Positions 36,950-45,043 of a stretch of DNA of 64,000 bases are shown piece by piece (the first letter of the stretch is position 1; every line of letters starts with the position of its first letter). The notes under the pieces are model-generated. The model was not told the DNA's origin. It saw nothing but the letters and a program-made list of their open reading frames with translations, and did not search any database. The stretch comes from Actinoplanes utahensis (GTDB taxonomy: Bacteria > Actinomycetota > Actinomycetes > Mycobacteriales > Micromonosporaceae): contig NZ_BOMZ01000042.1 of NCBI RefSeq assembly GCF_016862455.1, forward strand, positions 124,001 to 188,000. Reading direction: 5' to 3'. A program made the translations under genes and the position numbers.

Positions 36950-39663
36950 CGCCGCCTCCTCAGGAACACCTTCCGGATCTCGGTGGGCACGATCACGAGC
37001 GCCCCGGCGACCAGGCAGATCAGCCACTGCCGGAGGTCCAGCTCGGTGGTCTGCAGCATGCGCTGGAACAGCCCGAACTCGGTGGCCAGCACGATCGCCG
37101 CCGCCGACATCCCGGTGGTGATCACGAACCGCCGGTCGCCGAAGGTCTCCAGGCTGAACAGCGAGCGGACGTCACTGCGTACGGTCAGGGAGAAGGCCAG
37201 GTTGGCGATGGAGAACGCGGTCAGGCCCATGGTCCGGCCGGTGTCCAGGTCCCAGCCGCGGTCCGCCCACCAGATCACCAGCAGGGTGAGCCCGCCCATC
37301 ACCAGGCCGAGGAAGCTCAGCCAGCCCAGCGCTCCCCTGGTCAGCAACGGCTCGTCGGACTTGCGGGGCTTGTGTTTCATGATGTCGGCCTCGGCCTTGC
37401 CGTACCCGAGCCCGACCGCCTGGAAGACCTGGGTGGTGAAGTTCAGCCACAGGCTCTGCAGCGGCAGGAACGGCACGCCGGCCGCGATGTTGCCGACGCT
37501 CGCCCCCAGGAACGTGATGATCATGCCGACCAGCACGCCCATCTGGAAGAAGATGTACTTCTTCAGGTTGGCGTAGAGCGCCCGGCCCAGCTCGACGGCC
37601 TTGACGATGGTGGCGAAGTCGTCGTCGGTGAGGATCATCGCCGCGGCCTCTTTGCTGACCTCGGTGCCGGTGATCCCCATCGCGATGCCGATGTCCGCCT
37701 TCTTCAGCGCGGGCGCGTCGTTCACCCCGTCGCCGGTCATCGCGACGATGTGGCCCTTGCGTTTGAGCACCTCGACGAGCCGCACCTTGTGTTCCGGGGT
37801 GACCCGGGCGATGACGCCGATCCCGTCGATCTCCCGGTCCGCCTCCTCGTCGCTCATCGCGCCGAACTCGGCTCCGGTGATCGCCCGGCCACGGATGCCC
37901 AGCTTGCCGGCGATGGTCGCGGCGGTGACCGCGTGATCGCCGGTGATCATGCGGACCTCGATGCCGGCGGCGTGCGCCTCGGCGATCGCGGCGAGGGCTT
38001 GCGGGCGCGGCGGGTCGACGATCCCGACGAGGGTCAGCACGGTCAGGCCGTCCAGCATCTCCAGGAGGTCGCCGTCCGGGTCGAAGCCGGCCGGGTCGAA
38101 GTCCTTGCGGCCGGTCGCCATCACCCGCAGCCCCTGCTCGGCGAGCCGGGTGTTCTCCGCCAGGTAGCGCTCGCGGAAGTCGTCGTCCACCGCGGTCAGG
38201 GCGAGATCCTCCGGCCGCGGACGATGACCGGCACGGGCGAGCACCTGGTCCGGCGCACCCTTCACGAAGCAGCGGATCACCTCGGCGCCGTTCGCATCGG
38301 TCATCCGGTGGAAGGTCGCCATCATCTTGTACGCGGCGTCGAACGGCAGCTCCGCCACCCGCGGATAGCGTTGCCGGGTCGCCTCGGTGTCCAGCCCGCC
38401 CTTCTCGGCGAGCACCACGAGCGCGCCCTCGGTCGGGTCGCCGATCAGGTTCCCGTCGTTGATCACCGCGTCCGAGGCCAGGATCATCGGCAGCAGGAAG
38501 TCCTCGAGGGGCACGTCGGGCTGCCCGGCCACCCGCTTGATCACCCCGTCGGTGCGGTAACCGCCTCCGGAGATCGTGTACCGCCGCCCCGGGATCGTCA
38601 TCTCCACGGCGGTCATCTGGTTCAGCGTCAGGGTCCCGGTCTTGTCGGAGTTGATCGCCGACGTCGACCCGAGGGTCTCGGTGGACCGCAGCCGTTTGAC
38701 GATCGCGTTCGCCTTCGCCAGCATCTGGGTGCCGAGCGACAGGATCGTGGTGACCACCGCCGGCAGGCCGGTCGGGATCGCCGACACCGCGAACGCCACC
38801 GCCGCCGTGAACACCACCGCGAACTCGTTGCCCCGCGCCAGGTTGATGGCCACCGACGCGAGCAGCGCGATCCCGGCGATCACCAGGATCTGGTTGGTGA
38901 GCTTGCTGAGCTGCCGGGTCAGCGGCGTCTCGGCGTCCTTCTCGGTCTGCAGCATGCCGGAGATCCGGCCCACCTCGGTCGCCATGCCGGTCGCGGTGAC
39001 CAGCAGCTCCCCGGCCCCGCGGGTGACGTTGGTGTTCATGTACGCCATGTCCGACCGGTCGCCGAGCGGGGTGTCCGCCGCCCCGACCGGGGTGACGTCC
39101 TTGGCCGCCGGCAGGCTCTCCCCGGTCAGCGCCGACTCGTCGATCTCGAGGGTGGCCGCGCGCAGCAGCCGCCCGTCCGCCGGCACCACGTCACCGGCCT
39201 CCATCACGACGACGTCCCCCGGCACCAGCTCCTCCGCCGGGATCTCGGCGAGGGCCCCGTCCCGGCGCACCTTCGCCTTGATGATCATCATCTTCTGCAG
39301 GGCGTCGATCGCCGCCGCGGCCTTACCCTCCTGGTGCAGGCCGAGCGCCGCGTTCAGCAGGGTCAGCGCGATCAGCAGGATGCCGGTCCCCCACTGCTTC
39401 AGCGGGTAGAGGCTGCCGATCCCGGCGGCCAGCAGCACGATCTGCATCGGATCCGCGTACTGCCGCAGGAACGAGCGCCACCACGGTTCCTTCTTCGCCT
39501 CCGCGAACCGGTTCGGCCCGTACTTCGCCCGCCGTTTCACCGCCTCCTCGGCACTGAGCCCACGCTGTCGGTCTACCTTCTCCGCTTCCAGTGCCTCCGG
39601 AACGGAGAGCACGTGAAAAGCCAGCGCCTCCTCGACTTCCGGCGCGGAGGTCATGGTGGCCAT
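36946..39663 (-). CDS. P2-type cation-transporting ATPase (CtpF-like) with PTGLP motif
   Basis: 905 residues, full length. LTGESLPA (actuator, near 180), SDKTGTLT (phosphorylated Asp near 340), MTGDGVNDAPALKKADIG (near 645) and ten predicted helices. The best-known relatives move Ca2+ or other cations; M. tuberculosis CtpF belongs to the dormancy regulon. Odd: the membrane ion-site motif in helix 4 reads AIPTGLPAVV (near 298), with Thr where P2A pumps have Glu (PEGLP). AAGGAG precedes the ATG. No shared box was found in the 195-bp upstream gap, so expression may depend on readthrough from S16 or on another promoter. Confidence 0.9.
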   Translation of the reverse strand: MATMTSAPEVEEALAFHVLSVPEALEAEKVDRQRGLSAEEAVKRRAKYGPNRFAEAKKEPWWRSFLRQYADPMQIVLLAAGIGSLYPLKQWGTGILLIALTLLNAALGLHQEGKAAAAIDALQKMMIIKAKVRRDGALAEIPAEELVPGDVVVMEAGDVVPADGRLLRAATLEIDESALTGESLPAAKDVTPVGAADTPLGDRSDMAYMNTNVTRGAGELLVTATGMATEVGRISGMLQTEKDAETPLTRQLSKLTNQILVIAGIALLASVAINLARGNEFAVVFTAAVAFAVSAIPTGLPAVVTTILSLGTQMLAKANAIVKRLRSTETLGSTSAINSDKTGTLTLNQMTAVEMTIPGRRYTISGGGYRTDGVIKRVAGQPDVPLEDFLLPMILASDAVINDGNLIGDPTEGALVVLAEKGGLDTEATRQRYPRVAELPFDAAYKMMATFHRMTDANGAEVIRCFVKGAPDQVLARAGHRPRPEDLALTAVDDDFRERYLAENTRLAEQGLRVMATGRKDFDPAGFDPDGDLLEMLDGLTVLTLVGIVDPPRPQALAAIAEAHAAGIEVRMITGDHAVTAATIAGKLGIRGRAITGAEFGAMSDEEADREIDGIGVIARVTPEHKVRLVEVLKRKGHIVAMTGDGVNDAPALKKADIGIAMGITGTEVSKEAAAMILTDDDFATIVKAVELGRALYANLKKYIFFQMGVLVGMIITFLGASVGNIAAGVPFLPLQSLWLNFTTQVFQAVGLGYGKAEADIMKHKPRKSDEPLLTRGALGWLSFLGLVMGGLTLLVIWWADRGWDLDTGRTMGLTAFSIANLAFSLTVRSDVRSLFSLETFGDRRFVITTGMSAAAIVLATEFGLFQRMLQTTELDLRQWLICLVAGALVIVPTEIRKVFLRRRR

Positions 39664-39792
39664 CGCATGCTCCTTCCCCCCTTCACGGGGCGCTCTCCTG
39701 ACGCCCGACGGCGCCTCCGGCCCCGGGCTCTTCCCGCTTCCGGTCCGCCCGGCGGCTCACGGTCCGCCCGGCTCGCGCTCCGGGCACGGCAT

Positions 39793-39852
39793 CATCTGGT
39801 ACGGCCTCACCTGGTACGGCCTCACCTGGTACGGGCTCACCTGGTACGGGCG
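39793..39852. repeat. Four tandem 15-bp repeats upstream of the ATPase gene
   Basis: Units 39793-39807, 39808-39822, 39823-39837 and 39838-39852 follow CACCTGGTACGG(C/G)CT with few changes. The 15-bp period keeps one frame, so the plus strand would read repeats of WYGLT. The array lies between the DUF6069 stop (39859) and the ATPase start (39663), both on the minus strand. It might bind a regulator or simply be slipped-strand DNA. Confidence 0.8.
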
Positions 39853-39858
39853 AAGCAC

Positions 39859-40356
39859 TCAGCCGTACTGACCGGGACGAGGCCGCGGCGCCGGCCGCAC
39901 GACGACCGGGATGACAGCCGTCTTGGCCGTTCCCGCCACCAGCGACCCGATCGCCATGCCGAGCACGAAGTTCAGCCCCGCGGTGTACATCCGGGACCCG
40001 AGGCTCTCGTCCGTCACGAACGGCGCGAGCATCGCCACCACCGTGGCCAGCGCGACCACCCAGCCGAAGAACCGCATCGGCCGCGGCGTGGTCAGGATCA
40101 GCACATGGATCAGCCCGGTGGCCGCCAGCGCCGCCAGGGCGGCGCCCAGCGCGTACCAGCCGGTGGAGGCGTCACCCCAGGTGCCCTCCCCTTTCGGCGC
40201 GAGGACGTCCACCCCGAACAGTCCTCGGCCGAGCAGTAGACCGGCGATCGCGATCAGGGCCGCCACGGCTGCCGTCGCCGCACCTCCGGCCCATAGTTTC
40301 CCGGCGTTGATCGTGGGACTCGGGCGCGGGTCTCCCGGCGGGTACATACCGGACAT
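39859..40356 (-). CDS. DUF6069-family membrane protein
   Basis: 165 residues. A Pro-rich cytoplasmic start (MYPPGDPRPSP), then four helices with GLLLGRGLFGVDVLAPKGEG between the first two, LVILTTPRPMRFFGWVVALA-like context and a final NFVLGMAIGSLVAG; a basic Pro-rich tail (RPAPRPRPGQYG). Function unknown. GGAGGAGG stands 6 nt before ATG 40356. Box S16 lies 64 nt upstream with GAGGCT as -10 and a 30-nt leader. The ATPase gene follows after 195 bp holding a tandem repeat. Confidence 0.8.
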   Translation of the reverse strand: MSGMYPPGDPRPSPTINAGKLWAGGAATAAVAALIAIAGLLLGRGLFGVDVLAPKGEGTWGDASTGWYALGAALAALAATGLIHVLILTTPRPMRFFGWVVALATVVAMLAPFVTDESLGSRMYTAGLNFVLGMAIGSLVAGTAKTAVIPVVVRPAPRPRPGQYG

Positions 40357-40420
40357 GAGGTCCTCCTCCAGCAACACGAACTGCCGGAACAGAGCCTCTC
40401 CGCCACCCCTCTCCCCCACC

Positions 40421-40437
40421 TCATCCGGCGAGGATGA
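40421..40437 (-). promoter_or_regulatory. S16: shared island box, last copy
   Basis: TCATCC-GGCGA-GGATGA, both halves perfect. GAGGCT (40398-40393) stands 23 nt downstream; predicted start near 40386. No further copy is seen from here to the window end. Confidence 0.85.
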
Positions 40438-40479
40438 ACCACCACCCGCACCGCCCGCCACGGTCGGAACGCCACCGTG

Positions 40480-41775
40480 TCACGGCGAGTCGGCGGCACC
40501 CTGCCGAACGGGGTCGCCGGGCTCGGGGCCGGCTGGACCGCGGGCCGGGGCGACGCCGCGCAGCGCCGCCTCGACCCGGCGGTTGCTGGTCATGGTCGCC
40601 GTGACGGCGGTCATGGTGAGCAGGAGGCCGCCGGCGGTGTAGAGCGGGGTGCGCACGTCGAACGTGGCGGCCAGCCAGCCGCCGAGGAAGGCGCCGAACG
40701 GGGCGGCGCACATGGCGAGCATGCGGGAGGTGGAGGTGACCCGGCCCATCAGGTGGGCGGGGACGATCGCCTGCCGCAGGGAGGGGGCGAGCACCATCGT
40801 GGCGCCCATGCCCGCTCCGCAGACGGCGAGCGCGATGCCGGCGACGTACGGATCCGGGGCGGCGGCCAGTCCGAGGACGGCAAGCCCTTCGACCGCGGCC
40901 GTGCAGGTCAGCGCGGTGCCGGTGCCGAGTCGCCGGCCGAGGAAGGAGGCGATGCCCGCGCCGACCAGACCGCCGGTGGCCTCCGCCGTGAGGAGCAGAC
41001 CGAAGCCGACGGTGGCGAGGCCGAGACGGTCGTGCGCGAAGAGCGCGAGCACGGTCTCCACGGCGACGAAGGCGATGTTCCCGACCGCCGGCCGCAGCGC
41101 GAGCCCGAGCAGCAAGCGGTCCCGGAAGACGTACGCGGCGCCGGCTCGCGCCTGCCGCAGCAGCGACTCACCGGCCTGTGTCACGGGCCGGGACGTGGCG
41201 GGCAGCGACCGTACGAGCAGCGCGGAGAGTGCGAACGACACCGCGTCGGCGAGCAGCGGAACCGCCCGCCCGAGCGCGAGCAGCGCACTGCCCGCGGGCG
41301 GCCCCGCGAAGCCGGACGCGGCGGTCTGGGTGGCGCGCAGACGGGCGTTGGCGCGCTCCAGCAGTGCGGGGTCGCGGCCGAGCAGATCCGGCAGATAGGC
41401 CGTGGCGGCCGTGTCGAAGAAGAGCCCGCCGAGGCCGAGCAGGAAGGCGACCGCCGCGAGCAGGGGAATGCTCAGAACGTCGAGCGCGGCCGCCGCCACC
41501 GGTATCGCCAGCAGCACCGCGCGCGCCGCGTCCGTGACCCACATCGTGCGCCGACGGTCCCAACGGTCCACCAGCGCACCGCCGAGCACCCCGAACAGCA
41601 GCCACGGCAGCGTCCCGGCGGCCGTGACGACGGCAAGCGCCATCGGATCCCGTGTCAGCGTCAACGCGAGCAACGGCAGCGCGGCATGCGTCACCCCGTC
41701 ACCGAACGAGGAGATCGTCTGCGCGGTCCACAGCCGCCCGAACCCGGTCGGCGACTTCCCGGCGCCCGAGATCAT
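40480..41775 (-). CDS. MFS transporter (macrolide-efflux-like)
   Basis: 431 residues, 12 helices. FGRLWTAQTISSFGDGVTHAALPLLAL in helix 1 and GGALVDRWDRRR as motif A match the MefA/enterobactin-exporter-like MFS branch. It probably exports a drug or metabolite. The ATG at 41775 overlaps the stop of the HTH regulator (ATGA), which suggests the regulator controls this pump. The tail after about 405 is Pro/Gly-rich and polar. Ends 43 bp upstream of box S16. Confidence 0.87.
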   Translation of the reverse strand: MISGAGKSPTGFGRLWTAQTISSFGDGVTHAALPLLALTLTRDPMALAVVTAAGTLPWLLFGVLGGALVDRWDRRRTMWVTDAARAVLLAIPVAAAALDVLSIPLLAAVAFLLGLGGLFFDTAATAYLPDLLGRDPALLERANARLRATQTAASGFAGPPAGSALLALGRAVPLLADAVSFALSALLVRSLPATSRPVTQAGESLLRQARAGAAYVFRDRLLLGLALRPAVGNIAFVAVETVLALFAHDRLGLATVGFGLLLTAEATGGLVGAGIASFLGRRLGTGTALTCTAAVEGLAVLGLAAAPDPYVAGIALAVCGAGMGATMVLAPSLRQAIVPAHLMGRVTSTSRMLAMCAAPFGAFLGGWLAATFDVRTPLYTAGGLLLTMTAVTATMTSNRRVEAALRGVAPARGPAGPEPGDPVRQGAADSP

Positions 41776-42311
41776 TTCGCGTCCCCCTCGGCCCGCTCGG
41801 GTCGCGCCGGCCGGAACAGCGCGAAGACGAGTGACACGTCCGGCAGCGACGGATCGGACCGCTCCCGGTACTCGTCCGCCAGGGCCTGCAACCGCGCACC
41901 CAGTTCCGCGAACTGCTCCTCGGTGAGCCGCAGATGCGCCATCCGTACGTGCCGCTCGCCATCCACCGGCGCGGCCTCCAGGTCCGCCACCGCATGCCGC
42001 ATGAGCACGTCGGGGCCGCCCTCGCCCGGATCCGGCAGTTCGATGGACCGCGCGGCCATCGCGTAGTACCGCTCGGTGACCCCGCGGACCTTCCGCGTTC
42101 GGACCACCTTCACCAGGCCGGCCCGTTCCAGCAGCCGTACGTGGTAGCTGGAACTTCCCTTCGCGAGGCCCACGCGCTCGGCGATCTGCGTGATCGTCGC
42201 GGGCTCGAAGCGCAGCACGGCCATGATCCGGTGGCGGGTGAGGTTGGAGACGGCGCGGAGCTGCTCGTCCGTGGTGACGTGGAACGTATCGGGAAGATCG
42301 TCGGCAGGCAT
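41772..42311 (-). CDS. ArsR-like winged-helix transcriptional regulator
   Basis: 179 residues. HTH at about 20-75: LRAVSNLTRHRIMAVLRF, TITQIAERVGLAKGSSSYHVRLLERAGLVKVV. The C-terminal half (MRHAVADLEAAPV, LTEEQFAELGARLQALADEY) is a dimer or ligand domain. It likely represses itself and the coupled MFS gene, releasing DNA when the exported compound binds. ATG 42311 has no SD; a perfect palindrome and promoter end 3 nt upstream, so the gene is probably leaderless. An upstream ATG at 42353 would put the palindrome inside the coding region and is less likely. Confidence 0.85.
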   Translation of the reverse strand: MPADDLPDTFHVTTDEQLRAVSNLTRHRIMAVLRFEPATITQIAERVGLAKGSSSYHVRLLERAGLVKVVRTRKVRGVTERYYAMAARSIELPDPGEGGPDVLMRHAVADLEAAPVDGERHVRMAHLRLTEEQFAELGARLQALADEYRERSDPSLPDVSLVFALFRPARPERAEGDAK

Positions 42312-42313
42312 GC

Positions 42314-42345
42314 GCCCAATGGTCAACGTTTCTTGACCATTGGGC
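42314..42345 (-). promoter_or_regulatory. Perfect 13-bp palindrome on a leaderless promoter
   Basis: GCCCAATGGTCAA (42314-42326) and TTGACCATTGGGC (42333-42345) around a 6-nt centre. On the minus strand TTGCCC (-35), 17 nt, GACCAT (-10) overlie the palindrome and place the mRNA start at the regulator's ATG. Likely the operator of the regulator at 41772. Confidence 0.82.
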
Positions 42346-42396
42346 AACCGCATTTGGCGAAGACCCGCCCGCGGGAAGGGCGACGAGCCGGCGGGG

Positions 42397-43353
42397 CTAA
42401 CCGTCGGCGGCGGTGCGGAGACGGTCGGCGATCCGGCGGGCGGCGGCGAGCAGCTCGGGGCCGCCGAGGATGCGGTAGGGGTTGGGGATGGCGGTGAGCT
42501 GGTGGGCGTACCAGAAAGGATTGTCGGTGGTGCCGGTCAGCAGGCTCGCGCCGGAACGGCCGAGGGCGGGCCGGAGAGCACCGAGGGCCGGGCTGATCCA
42601 CTCGTGGATCTCGGCGGGTGAGGCCTCGATCAGGATTTCGGCGGTGTGCGCCCAGCCGGCGGCGAGGTGTTCGTCCAGGGCGGCGACCGGGTCCAGGCCG
42701 TCCGGTGGCCGGAAGGCGCCGGCCAGGATCTCGACGGCGGCGATACGGTCGATGCGGTAGGCGCGGCGGGCGGCGGCGGTGTGCGAGTGGCAGAGCAGGT
42801 ACCACCGGCCGTGGCGGACGACGATCGCCCACGGGTCCACTTCGGCGGTCCACTCCCGGCCGGTCCCGGTGCGGTAGTCCACCCGTACCCGCAAGCTCTG
42901 GGCGCAAGCCTGGACCAGCCCGGACGTGATCTCGGGGTCGGGCCGTGCGGCGGACCGGTCGGGTGCGGGCGCCGCGGTGTGCCGCATCGCCTCGACCTGG
43001 GCGCCCAACCGTTCCGGGAGGACCCGGACGATCTTGCCGAGGGCGCTGCCGACCGGATCGGCGGCGTCACCGGCCTGATGATGACCGTCCAGGACGGCCA
43101 TGACCAGGCCGAGCGCCTCCGCCTGGGTGAAGATCAGCGGTGCGGGGCGGGCGCCGCGGCCGACGCGATAGCCGCCGTACGGTCCCCGCACCGACTCGAT
43201 CGGGATGCCGGCCTCGCGCAGGATCGCGATGTAGCGGCGCGCGGCCCGCTCGGTGACGCCGCCCAGCCGCTCGGCGAGCCGGTCCGCGGTGATGCCGGGG
43301 CTGCCCTGCACGGCCTCGTACGCCATCAGCGCCCGCGCCGTCGGACTCGCCAT
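42397..43353 (-). CDS. WYL-domain HTH regulator (YafY-like)
   Basis: 318 residues. N-terminal HTH_11-type domain (ITADRLAERLGGVTERAARR, IPIESVRGPYGGYRVGRG) and C-terminal WYL domain with EVDPWAIVVRHGRWYLLCHS near 190-210. WYL domains sense small ligands, sometimes nucleic acids. ATG 43353 lacks an obvious SD. It is divergent from the DinB-like gene over 88 bp and probably regulates it. Stop is TAG. Confidence 0.88.
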   Translation of the reverse strand: MASPTARALMAYEAVQGSPGITADRLAERLGGVTERAARRYIAILREAGIPIESVRGPYGGYRVGRGARPAPLIFTQAEALGLVMAVLDGHHQAGDAADPVGSALGKIVRVLPERLGAQVEAMRHTAAPAPDRSAARPDPEITSGLVQACAQSLRVRVDYRTGTGREWTAEVDPWAIVVRHGRWYLLCHSHTAAARRAYRIDRIAAVEILAGAFRPPDGLDPVAALDEHLAAGWAHTAEILIEASPAEIHEWISPALGALRPALGRSGASLLTGTTDNPFWYAHQLTAIPNPYRILGGPELLAAARRIADRLRTAADG

Positions 43354-43441
43354 CGGTGACCTCGATCCCGCGGAGGACTCCCCGGAAGAGGCTTGGGGAA
43401 CCGGAAGCACATCGTCCGGAACCGAGGTTACCGTTCGCGGC

Positions 43442-43972
43442 ATGATCCTGACGGAACCGCCCCTCGACGGCACCGAGGCCGAGACGCTGATCGGATCGCT
43501 GGAACGCCAGCGGCGCACGTTCATCTGGAAGGCCGGCGGCCTCGACCGGGCCGGGCTCGGCGCGACCGCCCCCGCCGGCACGATGACGCTGGGCGGGCTG
43601 ATCAAGCATCTGGCCCTGGTCGAGGACATGTATTTCTCGATCCGGCTGGGCCGGGAACCGGCAGCCCTGTGGCGAGGCGTGGACTGGGACGCCGAACCGG
43701 ACTGGGCATGGCGCAGCGCGGCGGACGACAGCCCGGCCGAGCTGTACGCCCTCTGGCACGACTGTGCCGCCAGGTCCCGCACGAACCTCGCCGCCGCCCT
43801 GGAGCGGGATGGCCTGGATCAGCCGGCCGGCGACACTGGGCCGGACGGCCGGGCGCCCCGTCTGCGGCGGGTGCTCATCGACGTGATCGAGGAGTACGCC
43901 CGGCACACCGGGCACGCGGACCTGCTACGCGAGGCGGTCGACGGCCTGACCGGTGAGGACCCGCCGATTTAA
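43442..43972 (+). CDS. DinB-like (DUF664) protein
   Basis: 176 residues. A four-helix bundle with LERQRRTFIWKAGGLDRAGL, MTLGGLIKHLALVEDMYFSI (first His ligand), and VIEEYARHTGHADLLREAVDG (His pair) fits the DinB/MST metalloenzyme superfamily, possibly a thiol-dependent transferase or hydrolase using mycothiol. Its reaction is unknown. Divergent from the WYL regulator, which is the likely controller. A short imperfect repeat (GAGGACCCGCCG) spans its stop codon. Confidence 0.82.
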   Translation: MILTEPPLDGTEAETLIGSLERQRRTFIWKAGGLDRAGLGATAPAGTMTLGGLIKHLALVEDMYFSIRLGREPAALWRGVDWDAEPDWAWRSAADDSPAELYALWHDCAARSRTNLAAALERDGLDQPAGDTGPDGRAPRLRRVLIDVIEEYARHTGHADLLREAVDGLTGEDPPI

Positions 43973-43991
43973 GCGGCGAGGACCCGCCGGT

Positions 43992-44504
43992 TCAGGCGGC
44001 CGGCAGGTCGAAGATCATGCAGCTGGATGTGGCGTGGGCGATCAGGCGGCCGGTCCCGTCGGTGATGCGGGCCTCGGCGAACGCGGTCCGCCTCCCCCGC
44101 TGCAGGACGGTGCCGGTGCAGGTGAGGCGGCCGGAGGCGATGGTCGCCGGGCGCAGGAACTTCACGTTGAGGTCCATGCTGGTGTAGCCCACCCCGGCCG
44201 GCAGGGTGCTGTGCACCGAGCAGGCGGCCGCGGTGTCGAGCAGGGTGGAGAGGATGCCGCCGTGCACGCTGCCGAGTGGGTTGTAGTGGAACTCCTGCGG
44301 CTCGAGCTCGAGGGTGACGGTGCCCTCCTCGGCGTGGATGCCCTCGCCGCCGATGAGGTGCATGACCGGCGGCGGCGGGAGCTCACCGGACGCCATGGCC
44401 CGCAGGATCTCCATGCCGCTGCGCCGGCCCAGCAGGTGGGCGTGCTCGGCGGGGTCGGTCCAGCCGAACGTGCGGGTACGGGTGTCATCCTGAGTCTGCG
44501 TCAT
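43992..44504 (-). CDS. PaaI-type hotdog thioesterase
   Basis: 170 residues. The hotdog core appears as FHYNPLGSVHGGILSTLLDTAAA near 85-107, where Asn, Gly and Asp residues of the PaaI family hydrolyse acyl-CoA. MDLNVKFLRPATIASGRLTC closes the fold. The acyl group is unknown, aromatic or medium-chain being likely. The ATG at 44504 has CAGCCT at -12 to -7 and no SD. Divergent from an HxlR regulator with only 56 bp between, so co-regulation is likely. Confidence 0.85.
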   Translation of the reverse strand: MTQTQDDTRTRTFGWTDPAEHAHLLGRRSGMEILRAMASGELPPPPVMHLIGGEGIHAEEGTVTLELEPQEFHYNPLGSVHGGILSTLLDTAAACSVHSTLPAGVGYTSMDLNVKFLRPATIASGRLTCTGTVLQRGRRTAFAEARITDGTGRLIAHATSSCMIFDLPAA

Positions 44505-44560
44505 GGATGCAGGCTGGCAGAGCCTTGCTGCGTCTGTCAACGAGACTTAGCCTTCTTCAC

Positions 44561-45043
44561 ATGTTCCCGGAGACTCCCCCCGCCCCGCTGGATTGGTCCT
44601 TCGACAACTGCACCATCGAGCGGGCCATGGGCGTCCTCGGCGAGAAGTGGACCCTCGTCGTCCTGCGCGAGATCTTCACCGGCGTCCGCCGTTTCGAGGA
44701 CATGCGGGTCCGCACCGGCATCCCCCGCCAGGTCCTCACCAACCGCCTGTCGAGCCTGGTCGAGAACGGGGTGCTGCGCCGGGAGCCGTACCGGGAGCCG
44801 GGCGCCCGGGTCCGCCAGGAGTACCGGCTCACCCCGAAGGGCTTCGAGCTCTACCCGGTCCTGATGGCCCTGGCCGAGTGGGGCAACCGTTACCTGGCCG
44901 ACCCCGAGGGTCCGCCCATCCAGTACGCCCATCGCGACTGCGGCGCCGAACTGCACCTGGAGATCGTCTGCGCCGACGGGCACGCCATCACGGAGAAACG
45001 CGAGGTGCAGCCCCGTCCCGGTCCGGGCGCTCAGCTTCGCTGA
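44561..45043 (+). CDS. HxlR-family transcriptional regulator
   Basis: 160 residues. NCTIERAMGVLGEKWTLVVL, LREIFTGVRRFEDMR, IPRQVLTNRLSSLVENGVL and RQEYRLTPKGFELYPVL form the typical MarR-like winged helix of HxlR. It probably represses the divergent thioesterase and perhaps itself. TAGCCT lies -13 to -8 of the ATG, no SD, so probably leaderless. The 3' end overlaps the convergent acetyltransferase gene by 56 bp. Confidence 0.88.
   Translation: MFPETPPAPLDWSFDNCTIERAMGVLGEKWTLVVLREIFTGVRRFEDMRVRTGIPRQVLTNRLSSLVENGVLRREPYREPGARVRQEYRLTPKGFELYPVLMALAEWGNRYLADPEGPPIQYAHRDCGAELHLEIVCADGHAITEKREVQPRPGPGAQLR

Noticed and set aside
39653..39871. 72-codon plus-strand frame with WYGLT repeats
   Set aside because: No SD seen, the start lies within the ATPase 5' end, and the repeats are explained by the 15-bp DNA array. 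Kept only as a finding about the repeat.
43956..43994. Imperfect duplication around the DinB-like stop codon
   Set aside because: A short GAGGACCCGCCG repeat only; too small to say more than slipped-strand copying.
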